Source of the DNA: Ruminococcaceae bacterium D5
GTDB lineage: Bacteria; Bacillota; Clostridia; Oscillospirales; Ruminococcaceae
NCBI GenBank assembly: GCA_900113995.1
Contig: FORK01000022.1
Location: 1 to 45,464, forward strand
Reading direction: 5' to 3'
Length of the DNA stretch: 45,464 nucleotides
Shown here one piece after another: positions 16,564 through 25,415 of this stretch; the first letter of the stretch is position 1, and every line of letters starts with the position of its first letter. The notes beneath the pieces are model-generated. The model was not told where the DNA came from, searched no databases, and was given only the letters and a program-made list of their open reading frames with translations. Made by a program: the position numbers and the translations under genes.

Positions 16564-16577
16564 CGTCAACGTTTGCT
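16564..16577. promoter_or_regulatory. Second LacI-type operator
   Basis: CGTCAACGTTTGCT shares the AACGTTTGC core with the operator at 16400-16435. It is about 25 bases downstream of the predicted start, a roadblock position, and 152 bases from the centre of the first site, a spacing at which two operators could be joined by a DNA loop. Confidence 0.55.
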
Positions 16578-16717
16578 CTAATTTTGATTGAAAATCTTTT
16601 GAAGAGCAGGCAGAATAAAGATACAGGGACTTGGTTCGTCCCTCTTTCCAGAAGGATACCGAGAGGGCGGACCATATTCGAAAAGGCAGATATGAAAAAG
16701 TATGGAGGAACTGTACG

Positions 16718-17842
16718 ATGAAAAAGCTTTCTCGAGGTTTGAAATCCGTGTGTTCACTGGCATTGGCACTGATGCTGACAATGTCGCTTGTCGCCTGCGG
16801 CGGCTCTTCTTCCAGTACCGCACCCGCTTCCTCGGCCGCTCCGGCTCCTGCGGGCAGCTCGGAAGCCGCCCCCGCTGAAAAAATTCCGCTGAAAATCAGC
16901 CACCACCCCTATATTCATGCGCTGCCCAGTGTCTACGCTGAGCAAAACGGCATGTATGACAAATACGATTATGAGATCACCCAGTATTCCGGCGGCCCGA
17001 CTCAGAACGAGGCCATTTCGTCCGGCGCTTGGGAAGTCGGCTCGACCGGTACTGGCGGCGCAATTCTCGGTGCTTCCGGCTATAACCTGAAGGTCATCGG
17101 CTTCACCTGCGGCGATACTAATACCGTTGACCTTTGGGTGCGTCCCGACAGCCCCCTGCTTAAAGCCGCGCAGGATGAAAACGGCATCTACGGCACCGCT
17201 GCCGACTGGAAGGGCATGAAGATCCTCTGCCCGACCGGCACCTCCTGCCAGATGGTTCTCATCGGCACCCTCGAGCATCTCGGCCTTTCCCAGAGCGATG
17301 TCGAAGTCATCGATATGAGCGTCGCGCAGTCCTTCCCCGCCTTTAAGGCCGGCGAGGCTGACATGGTTGCCCTCTGGTCGCCCTTCGGCTTTGCCGCCGA
17401 GAAGGAAGGCTGGGTCAAGGTTTCTTCCGCCAAGCAGCTCGGCATCATTCTCCCCTGCCTCGTTGTCGCGACGGAAGATACTGTGAAGAACCGTCCCGAG
17501 GTCGTTCAGGATTGGCTGCAGACCTACCTCGACGCCGGCGTGGCGCTGAACAACCAGGAGACCGAAAAGACCGCTCAGCTCCTCTTCGACTTTGAAAAGC
17601 AGGAAGGCATCAAGATGGAAGAGGATGTCTCGATCCTTGAAGTCGAGAACCGCCCCTTCCCCACCATTGAGGAAAACAAGGCCCTCTTCCTCGAGGATGC
17701 CGATGGCACCTGTGAAGCGGAGCGAATCCTTCTGACCTTCGCCGACTTCATGATCTCCCAGGGCAAGCTGACCGAGGCTGACAAGCAGAGAATGATCGAT
17801 AACAACTTCGTCGATACCTCGTTCATGAAGAATATCAAGTAA
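16718..17842 (+). CDS. ABC transporter substrate-binding lipoprotein, NMT1/SsuA-like
   Basis: A 374-residue lipoprotein: signal peptide with lipobox LVAC (Cys27), a Ser/Ala/Pro-rich linker, then a periplasmic-binding-protein fold of the nitrate/sulfonate/taurine/thiamine-precursor type (PLKISHHPYIHALPSVYAEQ, then GPTQNEAISSGAWEVGSTGT, and later FPAFKAGEADMVALWSPFGF). Members bind small organic anions or heterocycles. The start at 16718 (MKKLSRG) has GGAGG upstream. It is the first gene of a long operon and is followed by a hairpin, which would let it be made in excess over the permease genes. The ligand is not known; the sulfonate-type family is part of the case for an anionic substrate. Confidence 0.9.
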   Translation: MKKLSRGLKSVCSLALALMLTMSLVACGGSSSSTAPASSAAPAPAGSSEAAPAEKIPLKISHHPYIHALPSVYAEQNGMYDKYDYEITQYSGGPTQNEAISSGAWEVGSTGTGGAILGASGYNLKVIGFTCGDTNTVDLWVRPDSPLLKAAQDENGIYGTAADWKGMKILCPTGTSCQMVLIGTLEHLGLSQSDVEVIDMSVAQSFPAFKAGEADMVALWSPFGFAAEKEGWVKVSSAKQLGIILPCLVVATEDTVKNRPEVVQDWLQTYLDAGVALNNQETEKTAQLLFDFEKQEGIKMEEDVSILEVENRPFPTIEENKALFLEDADGTCEAERILLTFADFMISQGKLTEADKQRMIDNNFVDTSFMKNIK

Positions 17843-17853
17843 TCTCGCAGAAG

Positions 17854-17892
17854 GGGACATGCGCTCGACACAACAGGTGAAGCGCATGTCCC
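17854..17892 (+). terminator. Intra-operon hairpin (partial terminator/stabiliser)
   Basis: GGGACATGCGCT (17854-17865) pairs perfectly with AGCGCATGTCCC (17881-17892), followed by TTTCCCCC. It stands between the binding-protein gene and the first permease gene, where such stems usually protect or partly end the upstream message. Confidence 0.65.
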
Positions 17893-17930
17893 TTTCCCCC
17901 TCTATACCACAGGAAGGATGATTTAAGAGC

Positions 17931-18788
17931 ATGGCAAATGAAAAGCCAAGCAGTGCCGTTCACAACGCGGCGGCAGTTTCTGAATCGATCAGAATCGAAA
18001 ATCAGAACCGCGCGCGGGAAAAGCGGCAGCTGTTTCTCATCTCACTGACCAGCGTTGTGATCTGCCTTCTGATTTGGGAGATCGCGGTACGCACTGCGCT
18101 GATCAACCCCAAATACCTGTCGGCTCCCTCGCAGGTCTTTCAAAGCTTCATCACGAAATTTTACGATCCAAAGCCCGACGGCGCCATCCTGCCGGTCCAC
18201 TTCATTTCGAGCCTCTATCTGGCGCTGGTCGGCTATTTTGCCGCAGTCATCATCGGCATTCCGCTTGGGCTGGTCATGGGATACTCCAAGGTCTTTTACA
18301 AGCTGATCAATCCGGTCTTCGAGATTGTCCGGCCGATCCCCCCGATTGCGTGGATTCCGCTTTCGGTCATCTGGCTCGGCATCGGCACCACCGCCAAAGG
18401 TTTTATTATCTTTCTGGCGGCCTTTGTCCCCTGCGTGATCAACGCCTATACCGGAGTACATCAGACCAACCCCACCCTGATCAATGTCGCCAAAACCTGC
18501 GGTGCTAACGACTGGCAGATCTTTACCACCGTCTGCATTCCCTCCGCTCTGCCGCTGACCTTTACCGGCCTGCGTGTGGCGCTGGGCAACTCCTGGTCGA
18601 CGCTGGTTGCCGCCGAACTGCTTTCCGCCAAGGCCGGCCTCGGCTACATGATCCAGCAGGGACGTTCGCTGGTCCGCCCTGATATCATCATCGTCGGCAT
18701 GCTCTCGATCGGCATCACCGGCGCACTGCTTTCCGCCTGCCTGAGCCGGGTGGAAAAGAAATTCGTGAAAGGCAGGAATGCAAGATGA
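17931..18788 (+). CDS. ABC transporter permease 1
   Basis: A 285-residue permease of the SsuC/TauC/NrtB type with about six membrane helices after a charged N-terminal tail of about 35 residues. The motif RPIPPIAWIPLSVIWLGIG and the ATPase-contact loop CGANDWQIFTTVCIPSALP are diagnostic. ATG 17931 follows AAGGATG. The stop overlaps the next permease gene by four bases (ATGA). The two different permeases point to a heterodimeric channel, which agrees with the two different ATPases. Confidence 0.92.
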   Translation: MANEKPSSAVHNAAAVSESIRIENQNRAREKRQLFLISLTSVVICLLIWEIAVRTALINPKYLSAPSQVFQSFITKFYDPKPDGAILPVHFISSLYLALVGYFAAVIIGIPLGLVMGYSKVFYKLINPVFEIVRPIPPIAWIPLSVIWLGIGTTAKGFIIFLAAFVPCVINAYTGVHQTNPTLINVAKTCGANDWQIFTTVCIPSALPLTFTGLRVALGNSWSTLVAAELLSAKAGLGYMIQQGRSLVRPDIIIVGMLSIGITGALLSACLSRVEKKFVKGRNAR

Positions 18789-19564
18789 ACGCAAAGACCT
18801 CTAAGCTGCGTGATCTGGCATTGTCAGTCGTCTCGATCCTCTGCCTGATCAGCCTCTGGCTCGTTCTTTCGAGCAGCCGCCCCGACTTTTTTCCCACCCC
18901 CCAGATGACATGGGAACGTTTTATCGAGCTGATTGAATATCCCGTGAGCAAGGTTTCCATTCTCGGCCACATCTGGGCAAGCCTGCGCCGCGTGGTCATC
19001 GCCTTCTGCTATGCCGTCGTGCTGGGCATCTCCCTCGGCATTGCGATGGGCTGGAACAAAAAAATCCGCGCCGCCGTTGAGCCGATCTTTGAATCGCTGC
19101 GCCCGATCCCTCCGATCGCCTGGATTCCGCTGGTTATTCTGTGGTTCGGCGTCGGTGAATTTCCGAAAATTCTTCTTGTTTTCATCGGCTCGTTTATTCC
19201 GATCGTCCTCAACACGATGACCGGCGTCGCGCTGGTTGACCCGATGTATCTCTCGGTCAGCCGCGTCTTTAAGGCAAACACTTTGCAGACGATGATCCAC
19301 GTCGTGCTCCCCGCTTCGATTCCCGCCATCTTCGCCGGAATGAAGGCATCCCTGAGCAGCGGCTGGATGGTCGTGGTTGCCGCCGAGATGATTGCCAGCA
19401 AATCGGGCGTGGGATTCCTGATCACCCGCGGCAGCGAAAGCTATGACGTCGCGCTGATTCTCTGCGGCATGATCCTGATCGGCATCGTGGGCGCCCTGCT
19501 CGGCGTCGTGCTGACTCTTCTGGAAAGGTGGCTCTGTCCGTGGACAACAAAGAAAGAAAAGTAA
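18785..19564 (+). CDS. ABC transporter permease 2
   Basis: A 259-residue paralogue of permease 1 with the same RPIPPIAWIPLVILWFGVG motif and the coupling loop FKANTLQTMIHVVLPASIPA. Its start overlaps the stop of permease 1 (ATGA), so expression is coupled. With permease 1 it should form the membrane channel of the importer. Confidence 0.92.
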   Translation: MNAKTSKLRDLALSVVSILCLISLWLVLSSSRPDFFPTPQMTWERFIELIEYPVSKVSILGHIWASLRRVVIAFCYAVVLGISLGIAMGWNKKIRAAVEPIFESLRPIPPIAWIPLVILWFGVGEFPKILLVFIGSFIPIVLNTMTGVALVDPMYLSVSRVFKANTLQTMIHVVLPASIPAIFAGMKASLSSGWMVVVAAEMIASKSGVGFLITRGSESYDVALILCGMILIGIVGALLGVVLTLLERWLCPWTTKKEK

Positions 19565-20295
19565 TGCTCCGCCTCGAGAACATCGCAAAGTCCTTCTATG
19601 CGCGCCATGAGGTGTTTGACGCGGTCAGCGATGTCTCGATTGATGTCTATGAAAACGAATTCCTCACCATCCTCGGGCCGGGCCAGTGCGGCAAGAGCGT
19701 GCTGCTCAATATCATCGCCGGCCTTGAAAAGCCCACCAAGGGCACCGTGGATTTTCCCGCCAGCAGCGATACAACCATGGGCTTTGTTTTTCAAAAGACC
19801 GCTGTCTTCCCCTGGAAAACGGTCATGGAAAATGTTGAGCTTGGGCTGCAAATCAAGGGCACCAACAAAAAAGAGCGCCGCGAAAAGGCGCAGTACTTAA
19901 TCGAGCTGGTTGGACTCAAGGGCTTTGAAAACGCCTATCCCTATCAGCTTTCGGGCGGAATGAAGCAGCGTGTCGGCATTGCCCGCGCCTACTGCGTCAA
20001 CCCCGACATTCTGCTGATGGATGAGCCGTTCGGCGCGCTGGACGCACAGACCCGCTATCAGATGGAAGAGGAAGTTCTGCGCATCTGGCAGGCCGAAAAG
20101 CGGACGGTCATCTTCGTTACCAACAACATCGAAGAAGCCCTGTTCCTTGGGGACCGCATTGTGCTGCTCTCCGCCTGCCCGGCCAAGGTCAAGGAAATCT
20201 ATATTCCCCGGCTGGAGCGGCCCCGCAACAACATCGATCCCGACTTCCTTGCGCTGCGCGAGGAGATTGAGGCCAATACCGATTTGGCACTTTAA
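19540..20295 (+). CDS. ABC transporter ATP-binding protein 1 (degenerate H-loop)
   Basis: A 251-residue nucleotide-binding subunit of the SsuB/TauB type. Walker A is GPGQCGKS, with Val where Thr or Ser usually follows; the Q-loop is FVFQKT; the signature is canonical LSGGM; Walker B is ILLMDEPFGALD with the catalytic Glu. The H-loop reads VTNNIEEA, so the switch His is Asn. GTG 19540 follows GAAAGGTGG inside the end of permease 2; an alternative is ATG 19564, which overlaps that stop (TAATG). It probably pairs with the next ATPase to form one active and one degenerate ATP site. Confidence 0.9.
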   Translation: MDNKERKVMLRLENIAKSFYARHEVFDAVSDVSIDVYENEFLTILGPGQCGKSVLLNIIAGLEKPTKGTVDFPASSDTTMGFVFQKTAVFPWKTVMENVELGLQIKGTNKKERREKAQYLIELVGLKGFENAYPYQLSGGMKQRVGIARAYCVNPDILLMDEPFGALDAQTRYQMEEEVLRIWQAEKRTVIFVTNNIEEALFLGDRIVLLSACPAKVKEIYIPRLERPRNNIDPDFLALREEIEANTDLAL

Positions 20296-20315
20296 CAGAG
20301 AGAGCGGAGGGTACT

Positions 20316-21059
20316 ATGAGCAACGATGTAAAGGTAAGCGTCCGCAACCTGACAAAATGCTTCGGCGACCTCAAGGTTCTGGACAATATCTCGTTTGATA
20401 TCAAAAAGGGAGAGTTTATCTGTGTCGTCGGCCCGACCGGCTGCGGCAAGACAACCTTCCTCAACCTGCTGACCCGCCTGATTCCCCAGACCTCCGGTGA
20501 AATTCTCATTGACGGCGAGCCGGCCGACCCGAAAAAGCATAATATCTCCTTCGTTTTTCAGGAGCCTTCGGCTTTTTCCTGGCTGACGACACAGGAGAAT
20601 ATCGAATATGGCCTGCGGATCAAAAAGATGCCGGAGGAATACATCAAGCAGCAGAGTGACAAGGTCATCAGCCTGCTCGGCCTTGACCGGTTCCGCAACG
20701 CCTATCCGCATGAAATGTCGGTGAGCATGGAACAGCGCGTGGTAATCGGCCGGGCTTTTGCCATGAATCCGGACCTGCTGCTGATGGATGAACCCTATGG
20801 CCAAATGGATATCAAGATGCGCTTCTTCTTGGAAGATGAGGTCATCAAGCTCTGGAAGGCTACCGGCGCGACAGTTCTGTTCATCACGCACAACCTCGAG
20901 GAAGCGGTTTATCTCGCTGAGCGGGTGTTGGTGCTCTCAGCAAAGCCCGCGACCATCAAGGCACAGGTTCCGATCAATATCGAGCGGCCGAGAAAGGTTT
21001 CCGATCCGGCTTTCATCGAAGTGAGAAAGCAGATCACCGATATGATCAAATGGTGGTGA
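20316..21059 (+). CDS. ABC transporter ATP-binding protein 2 (degenerate signature)
   Basis: A 247-residue ATPase subunit. Walker A GPTGCGKTT, Q-loop FVFQEP, Walker B LLLMDEPYGQMD and the H-loop His (FITHNLEEA) are all intact, but the signature LSGGQ is replaced by MSVSMEQ. This mirrors its partner, which has an intact signature and a lost His. ATG 20316 is about six bases after GCGGAGG. A heterodimer would have its canonical ATP site made of this protein's Walker motifs and the partner's LSGGM. Confidence 0.9.
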   Translation: MSNDVKVSVRNLTKCFGDLKVLDNISFDIKKGEFICVVGPTGCGKTTFLNLLTRLIPQTSGEILIDGEPADPKKHNISFVFQEPSAFSWLTTQENIEYGLRIKKMPEEYIKQQSDKVISLLGLDRFRNAYPHEMSVSMEQRVVIGRAFAMNPDLLLMDEPYGQMDIKMRFFLEDEVIKLWKATGATVLFITHNLEEAVYLAERVLVLSAKPATIKAQVPINIERPRKVSDPAFIEVRKQITDMIKWW

Positions 21060-21126
21060 CCTCCCCCGGCATGCTTCGTCTGAGGGAAGCCAGATCAAAT
21101 AAGATTGAGCGAAAAGGGGTTTTTGT

Positions 21127-21906
21127 ATGGATACCGGACTGAAAGGAAAGCTTGTTATTATTACCGGTGGGGCCCGCGGTCTTGGCTACGCTTCCGCGAC
21201 CAAATTCGCCCTTGAAGGGGCCGAGATCGTCCTGGCGGATATCAACGAGGAGATGGTCAAGGAATCCGCTGCAAAGCTGCACGAAGAAACCGGCGCTGTC
21301 TGCCATGCCTATCGCCTGGATGTAAGCCGTGTCGATGAGATTAAGGCTTTCTTTGCTAAAATCAAGGCGGATTTCGGCCGCGTTGACATCCTGATCAACA
21401 ACGCGGGCATCCAAATCCGCAACGACTGCCTCGATTTCAAGGAAGAGGACTGGGACAAGCTGATGGACATCAACCTCAAGGGAGTGTTCTTCTGCTGCCA
21501 GCAGGGTGGTCTGATTATGAAAGACAACGGCGGCGGCGTGATTGTCAATATGTCCTCCTCCACCGCGGTGCGCACCACGCCCGGTCGAGCACCCTATTGC
21601 ATCAGCAAGGCGGGCGTCAAGAATCTGACAATGGTTCTGAGCTGTGAATTTGCCAAATACCACATCCGCATGAACGCCGTCGCTCCCGGCTGGATTATGA
21701 CCAACATGCTGCAGGATGGCTTCCGTCTCGGCGTGGTCAGCGACAAGCAGCTGATGGCCGCCATCCCCTACAAGCGTTACGCCGACATGAGCGAGATTGC
21801 CGACACCGTCGTTTATCTCTGCTCGGATCAGGCGAGCTACATTACCGGCCAGTGCATCCATGTGGACGGCGGACAAACCGCTCTCGGCCTGCCGGATATC
21901 CTGTAG
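21127..21906 (+). CDS. SDR family oxidoreductase
   Basis: A 259-residue classical short-chain dehydrogenase: cofactor motif TGGARGLG (13-20), NNAG (91-94), the catalytic Ser near 144 with Tyr157 and Lys161 (YCISK). D38 after strand 2 (VLADIN) favours NAD over NADP. It resembles gluconate 5-dehydrogenase and KduD-type sugar-acid dehydrogenases; some relatives reduce sulfoacetaldehyde. In this operon it may oxidise the imported compound or reduce an aldehyde end product. ATG 21127 has AAAAGGGG about 8 bases upstream. Confidence 0.9.
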   Translation: MDTGLKGKLVIITGGARGLGYASATKFALEGAEIVLADINEEMVKESAAKLHEETGAVCHAYRLDVSRVDEIKAFFAKIKADFGRVDILINNAGIQIRNDCLDFKEEDWDKLMDINLKGVFFCCQQGGLIMKDNGGGVIVNMSSSTAVRTTPGRAPYCISKAGVKNLTMVLSCEFAKYHIRMNAVAPGWIMTNMLQDGFRLGVVSDKQLMAAIPYKRYADMSEIADTVVYLCSDQASYITGQCIHVDGGQTALGLPDIL

Positions 21907-21921
21907 AGAGGAGATAAAACA

Positions 21922-22782
21922 ATGAGACTGCAATATTCCGCGGCGCAGCTGCGCCTGATGGCTGAAAAGCTGCGGCTTGATATGGTGGACAGCCTGCATG
22001 AGGCCGGCTCCGGCCATCCCGGCGGTTCCCTTTCGATCGCCGAAATCATGAGCGTCCTTTATTTCCATGAGATGAATCTCGACCCCTCGAACCCCCAGTG
22101 GGCAGAACGGGACCGCTTTGTTCTTTCCAAGGGCCACGCCGCCCCCGCTTATTACGCGGCGCTGGCCGAGAGAGGCTTTTTCGATGTGGCGCTTCTCAAG
22201 ACGCTGCGCAAGATCGACAGCATCCTGCAGGGCCATCCCGACTGCAAAAAGGTCCCCGGCGTTGATATTTCCACCGGGTCCCTCGGTCAGGGGATCTCGG
22301 TCGCCTGCGGCATGGCCTGCGCCGCCAAGAAGAAGGGCTCTCCCGCCCGGGTTTACTGCGTCCTCGGCGACGGCGAAATTCAGGAGGGCCAGGTCTGGGA
22401 GGCCGCGATGAGCGCCGGACATTACAAGCTCGACAACCTGGTCGCTTTTCTCGACAACAACAACCTGCAGATTGACGGTGCGGTGGACCATGTCATGTCG
22501 GTCTATCCCATCAAGGAAAAGTTTGAGTCCTTTGGCTGGCGTGTCATCGAGCTTGACGGAAATGACGTCGGGCAGATTCTCGCCGCCCTCGAGCTTGCTC
22601 GCACCTCGAAAGGCCAGCCCACCCTCCTGCTGGGCCACACCACCAAGGGCAAGGGCGTTTCCTTCATGGAGAATCAGGCCGGATGGCATGGCAGCGCGAT
22701 CAATGATGAGCAATATGCGGCTGCGATGAAGGAGCTCAAAGAGCGCTATGCCCAGGCGGAGAAAGGATGTGCGGCAGAATGA
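21922..22782 (+). CDS. Transketolase, N-terminal subunit
   Basis: A 286-residue thiamine-diphosphate domain of a split transketolase: SGHPGGSLSIAEIMSVLYF near the start, GHPDCKKVPGVDISTGSLGQ and the cofactor motif GDGEIQEGQVWEA followed by DNNNLQIDG. It transfers a two-carbon ketol unit between sugars and needs the C-terminal subunit encoded next (overlap ATGA). ATG 21922 follows GAGGAG. Split transketolases are common in clostridial sugar loci; in the known sulfo-transketolase pathway a split enzyme (SqwGH) acts twice on sulfo-sugars. Confidence 0.93.
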   Translation: MRLQYSAAQLRLMAEKLRLDMVDSLHEAGSGHPGGSLSIAEIMSVLYFHEMNLDPSNPQWAERDRFVLSKGHAAPAYYAALAERGFFDVALLKTLRKIDSILQGHPDCKKVPGVDISTGSLGQGISVACGMACAAKKKGSPARVYCVLGDGEIQEGQVWEAAMSAGHYKLDNLVAFLDNNNLQIDGAVDHVMSVYPIKEKFESFGWRVIELDGNDVGQILAALELARTSKGQPTLLLGHTTKGKGVSFMENQAGWHGSAINDEQYAAAMKELKERYAQAEKGCAAE

Positions 22783-23723
22783 ATTCCACCCGTGAGGCTT
22801 ACGGCGCAGCCCTCGTCGAGCTGGCCGGACAATATGATTTCTTTGTCATGGACGCCGATCTTGCCAAGGCGACCCAGACAGTACATTTTTCCAAGCAGTA
22901 TCCCGAACGCTTCATCGATATGGGAATCGCCGAGGCAAACCTGATCGGTTTCGCCGCCGGAATGTCCACCTTTGGCACTCCGGTCTTTGCAAGCACCTTT
23001 GCCGCCTTTGCGGCGGGCCGCGCCTATGATCAGGTGCGCAATACGCTTGCCTATTCCAACTGCAACGTCAAGATCGGTGCGACCCACGCCGGCGTACTGA
23101 TCGGGGCGGACGGCGGCTCCCACCAGTGCATCGAGGATATCGCCCTGATGCGGGCCATCCCGAATATGACGGTGCTCTGCCCCTGCGATACCCGCGAAAC
23201 CCGCGCCTGCGTCAAAGCTGCGCTTGAGATGCACGGCCCCGTTTACCTCCGCTTTGGGCGTCTCGGAACTCCCGAGGTTTACGAGGGAGACGCAGAATTT
23301 TCCTTTGAAATCGGGAAGGGGCACTGCGTCCGCGAGGGCGCGGATCTGACCATCGTCGCCATCGGAGATATGGTCAGCCGCTCTCTCGAAGCCGCCCGCG
23401 CCCTGGAATCCCGCGGCATTTCGGCACGGGTCATCGATATGGCCTCGATCAAGCCGATCGACGAGGCGCTGATTCTCAGCTCCGCCGCTGAAACCGGCTG
23501 CTTTGTCACAGCAGAGGATCACAATGTCCTCGGCGGATTGGGCGGCGCGGTCTGCGAGGTGCTGGCAAAGCATGCACCCTGCCCGGTCGAAACGGTGGGC
23601 GTGCAGGACTGCTTCGGCCGCTCCGGCGATCCCGCAGAGCTCGCTGAAGCCTACGGTCTGACCGCCTCCGCCATTGAGGCGGCCGCTCTGCGGGTTCTGG
23701 AAAGGAAGAGGGCGAAAGCATGA
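22779..23723 (+). CDS. Transketolase, C-terminal subunit
   Basis: A 314-residue pyrimidine-binding and C-terminal half of the split transketolase. The catalytic Glu lies in FIDMGIAEANLIGFAAG, and THAGVLIGADGGSHQ carries the active-site His pair; the Asp found in full-length transketolases after the first His is Ala here. LRFGRLGTPE may contribute the arginine that usually meets the substrate phosphate. ATG 22779 overlaps the upstream stop (ATGA); an ATG four codons earlier is less likely. The gene end overlaps the MDR dehydrogenase start by four bases. Confidence 0.93.
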   Translation: MNSTREAYGAALVELAGQYDFFVMDADLAKATQTVHFSKQYPERFIDMGIAEANLIGFAAGMSTFGTPVFASTFAAFAAGRAYDQVRNTLAYSNCNVKIGATHAGVLIGADGGSHQCIEDIALMRAIPNMTVLCPCDTRETRACVKAALEMHGPVYLRFGRLGTPEVYEGDAEFSFEIGKGHCVREGADLTIVAIGDMVSRSLEAARALESRGISARVIDMASIKPIDEALILSSAAETGCFVTAEDHNVLGGLGGAVCEVLAKHAPCPVETVGVQDCFGRSGDPAELAEAYGLTASAIEAAALRVLERKRAKA

Positions 23724-24736
23724 GGAGAGTCGTGTTTCCTGAAGCCAAAAAAGCTGTCATGACCGAATGCGAGCCCCCTAAGTGCGGAGACGGACAGGTG
23801 CTTCTCAAAATGCGCCGCGTTGGCGTCTGCGGCACCGACATTCAGGTGTTCTCCGGCAGAAACCGGTTCATGACCTTCCCGATCGTCCCCTTTCACGAGG
23901 GAATCGGCACCGCTGTCGAGGTGGGCAAAAACGTGACGAACGTGAAGGTGGGAGATACCATCTGTGTGCGTCCGATCATCGCCTGCCACAACTGCTATCC
24001 CTGCCGCCATGGACATGTCAACGCCTGCGAGAACTTCAACTCGCTGGGAGTCCAGTCCAACGGCCTCGGCAGCGAATATTTTGCCATCGACGAGGAATAC
24101 TGCCCGCGCGTTTCCCCCGATCTTCCGCTTGACGAAGCAATTCTCATCGAGCCGTTCGCGGTCGGCGTCCACGCTGCCCGCCGCGGACAGGTAGAAGGCA
24201 AAAAGGTTCTGGTCGTGGGAGCCGGCACCATCGGTAATTTTGTCGCCCAGGCCGCCCAGCTTCTCGGCGCCGAAGAGGTTGCGGTATGCGACATCAGCGA
24301 GGAGAAGGTGGAGATGGCCCGCAAGGCGGGAATTGCTCTTCCGATCGTTTCGGCCGGAAAGACGCTTCGCGAGGTGGCTGCCGAGGCATTCGGGCCGGAG
24401 CCTGCCGACGTCATCATTGACTGCGTGGGAGCAAAGCCCCTTTTCCAGCAGATTCTCGACGCCGCGGCCAAGACAAGCACCGTTGTCATCGTTGGCAACT
24501 ACAGTGAAAATGTCGAGCTCAATGTCGCGCAGATTCAGCGCAATGAGCTGAACTTTCTCGGCAACATCACCTATACCCGCGACGACTTTGAAACCGCCAT
24601 CCGCCTGTTCGAGGAGCGGAAGGTTTATGTCGAAGGTTTCATTTCCGCCCGTTTCCCGATTGAGCAGATTCAGGAAGGGATGGATCAGGCTGTGACCGGA
24701 AAGGCCCACAACATGAAAACCATCTTTGACTATTGA
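23720..24736 (+). CDS. Zinc-dependent MDR alcohol/polyol dehydrogenase
   Basis: A 338-residue medium-chain dehydrogenase. Catalytic zinc ligands are Cys in GVCGTDI and His-Glu in FHEGIG; the structural zinc is held by the four cysteines of CHNCYPCRHGHVNAC; the Rossmann motif is VVGAGTIGNF, with an Asp (CDISEEK) indicating NAD. It resembles sorbitol/L-iditol and threonine dehydrogenases. ATG 23720 overlaps the transketolase stop. With the SDR it could interconvert the C2 or C3 configuration of a sugar acid by oxidation and reduction. Confidence 0.9.
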   Translation: MRRVVFPEAKKAVMTECEPPKCGDGQVLLKMRRVGVCGTDIQVFSGRNRFMTFPIVPFHEGIGTAVEVGKNVTNVKVGDTICVRPIIACHNCYPCRHGHVNACENFNSLGVQSNGLGSEYFAIDEEYCPRVSPDLPLDEAILIEPFAVGVHAARRGQVEGKKVLVVGAGTIGNFVAQAAQLLGAEEVAVCDISEEKVEMARKAGIALPIVSAGKTLREVAAEAFGPEPADVIIDCVGAKPLFQQILDAAAKTSTVVIVGNYSENVELNVAQIQRNELNFLGNITYTRDDFETAIRLFEERKVYVEGFISARFPIEQIQEGMDQAVTGKAHNMKTIFDY

Positions 24737-24749
24737 GGAGGACCGGATC

Positions 24750-25415
24750 ATGTACCATACCTCCCCTTCCCTGCTCTGCGCCGATCAGCTTCGGCTGGGG
24801 GAAACGATAGAGCTGCTCAACGGCCTTGGGATCGACTGGTTCCACATCGACGTGATGGATGGCAGCTTCGTTCCGAACTTCGCCTTTGGGGCGGATGCAA
24901 TCCGCGCCGTCTGCTCCGCAGCGAAGCGCCCCGTCTACGCCCATGTGATGGCGGTCAATCCCCAAAACCACATCGAATCCTTCGCTGCGCTTGGCTGCGA
25001 TTACTTCTGCTTCCATCTCGAAACGACCAACAATCCGTTTCGCCTCTGCCAGCAGATCCGCGCGGCCGGAATGAAGCCGGCGGCTGCGCTCAACCCTGCG
25101 ACCGGCGTGGAACGTCTGGCCGACCTGCTCGACTACCTCGACGCGGTTACCCTGATGTCGGTCGAGCCGGGCTTTTCGGGGCAGAGCTTTCTGCCGTTTA
25201 TGTACGATAAAATTGCCGCGCTGCACCGCATGATCGGCGGGCGCCCGGTTCTGATCGAAGTGGACGGCGGGGTGAACAACGAAATCGCCCGCCGGTGCCT
25301 CGGCTGCGGCTGCGATATCGTGGTAGGCGGTTATTTTACCCTCTTCCAGAAAGGCAAAGCCATTTCCGAATGCTACCAAAGCTTCGAGAAAGCCATCAAG
25401 GAGGAAAAAGTATGA
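24750..25415 (+). CDS. Ribulose-phosphate 3-epimerase family protein
   Basis: A 221-residue TIM-barrel epimerase of the RPE family. Metal and catalytic residues are kept: H32 and D34 in HIDVMDGSFVPN, H65 in AHVM, and D172 in IEVDGGVN; the flexible loop SVEPGFSGQSF is also present. The phosphate-holding motif near the end, usually GS(A/S) before a phenylalanine, reads VVGGYF (191-196). The catalytic chemistry is therefore likely intact while the group that anchors the substrate may differ. Start 24750 follows GAGGAGG; the last bases overlap the AraD-like gene (ATGA). Confidence 0.88.
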   Translation: MYHTSPSLLCADQLRLGETIELLNGLGIDWFHIDVMDGSFVPNFAFGADAIRAVCSAAKRPVYAHVMAVNPQNHIESFAALGCDYFCFHLETTNNPFRLCQQIRAAGMKPAAALNPATGVERLADLLDYLDAVTLMSVEPGFSGQSFLPFMYDKIAALHRMIGGRPVLIEVDGGVNNEIARRCLGCGCDIVVGGYFTLFQKGKAISECYQSFEKAIKEEKV

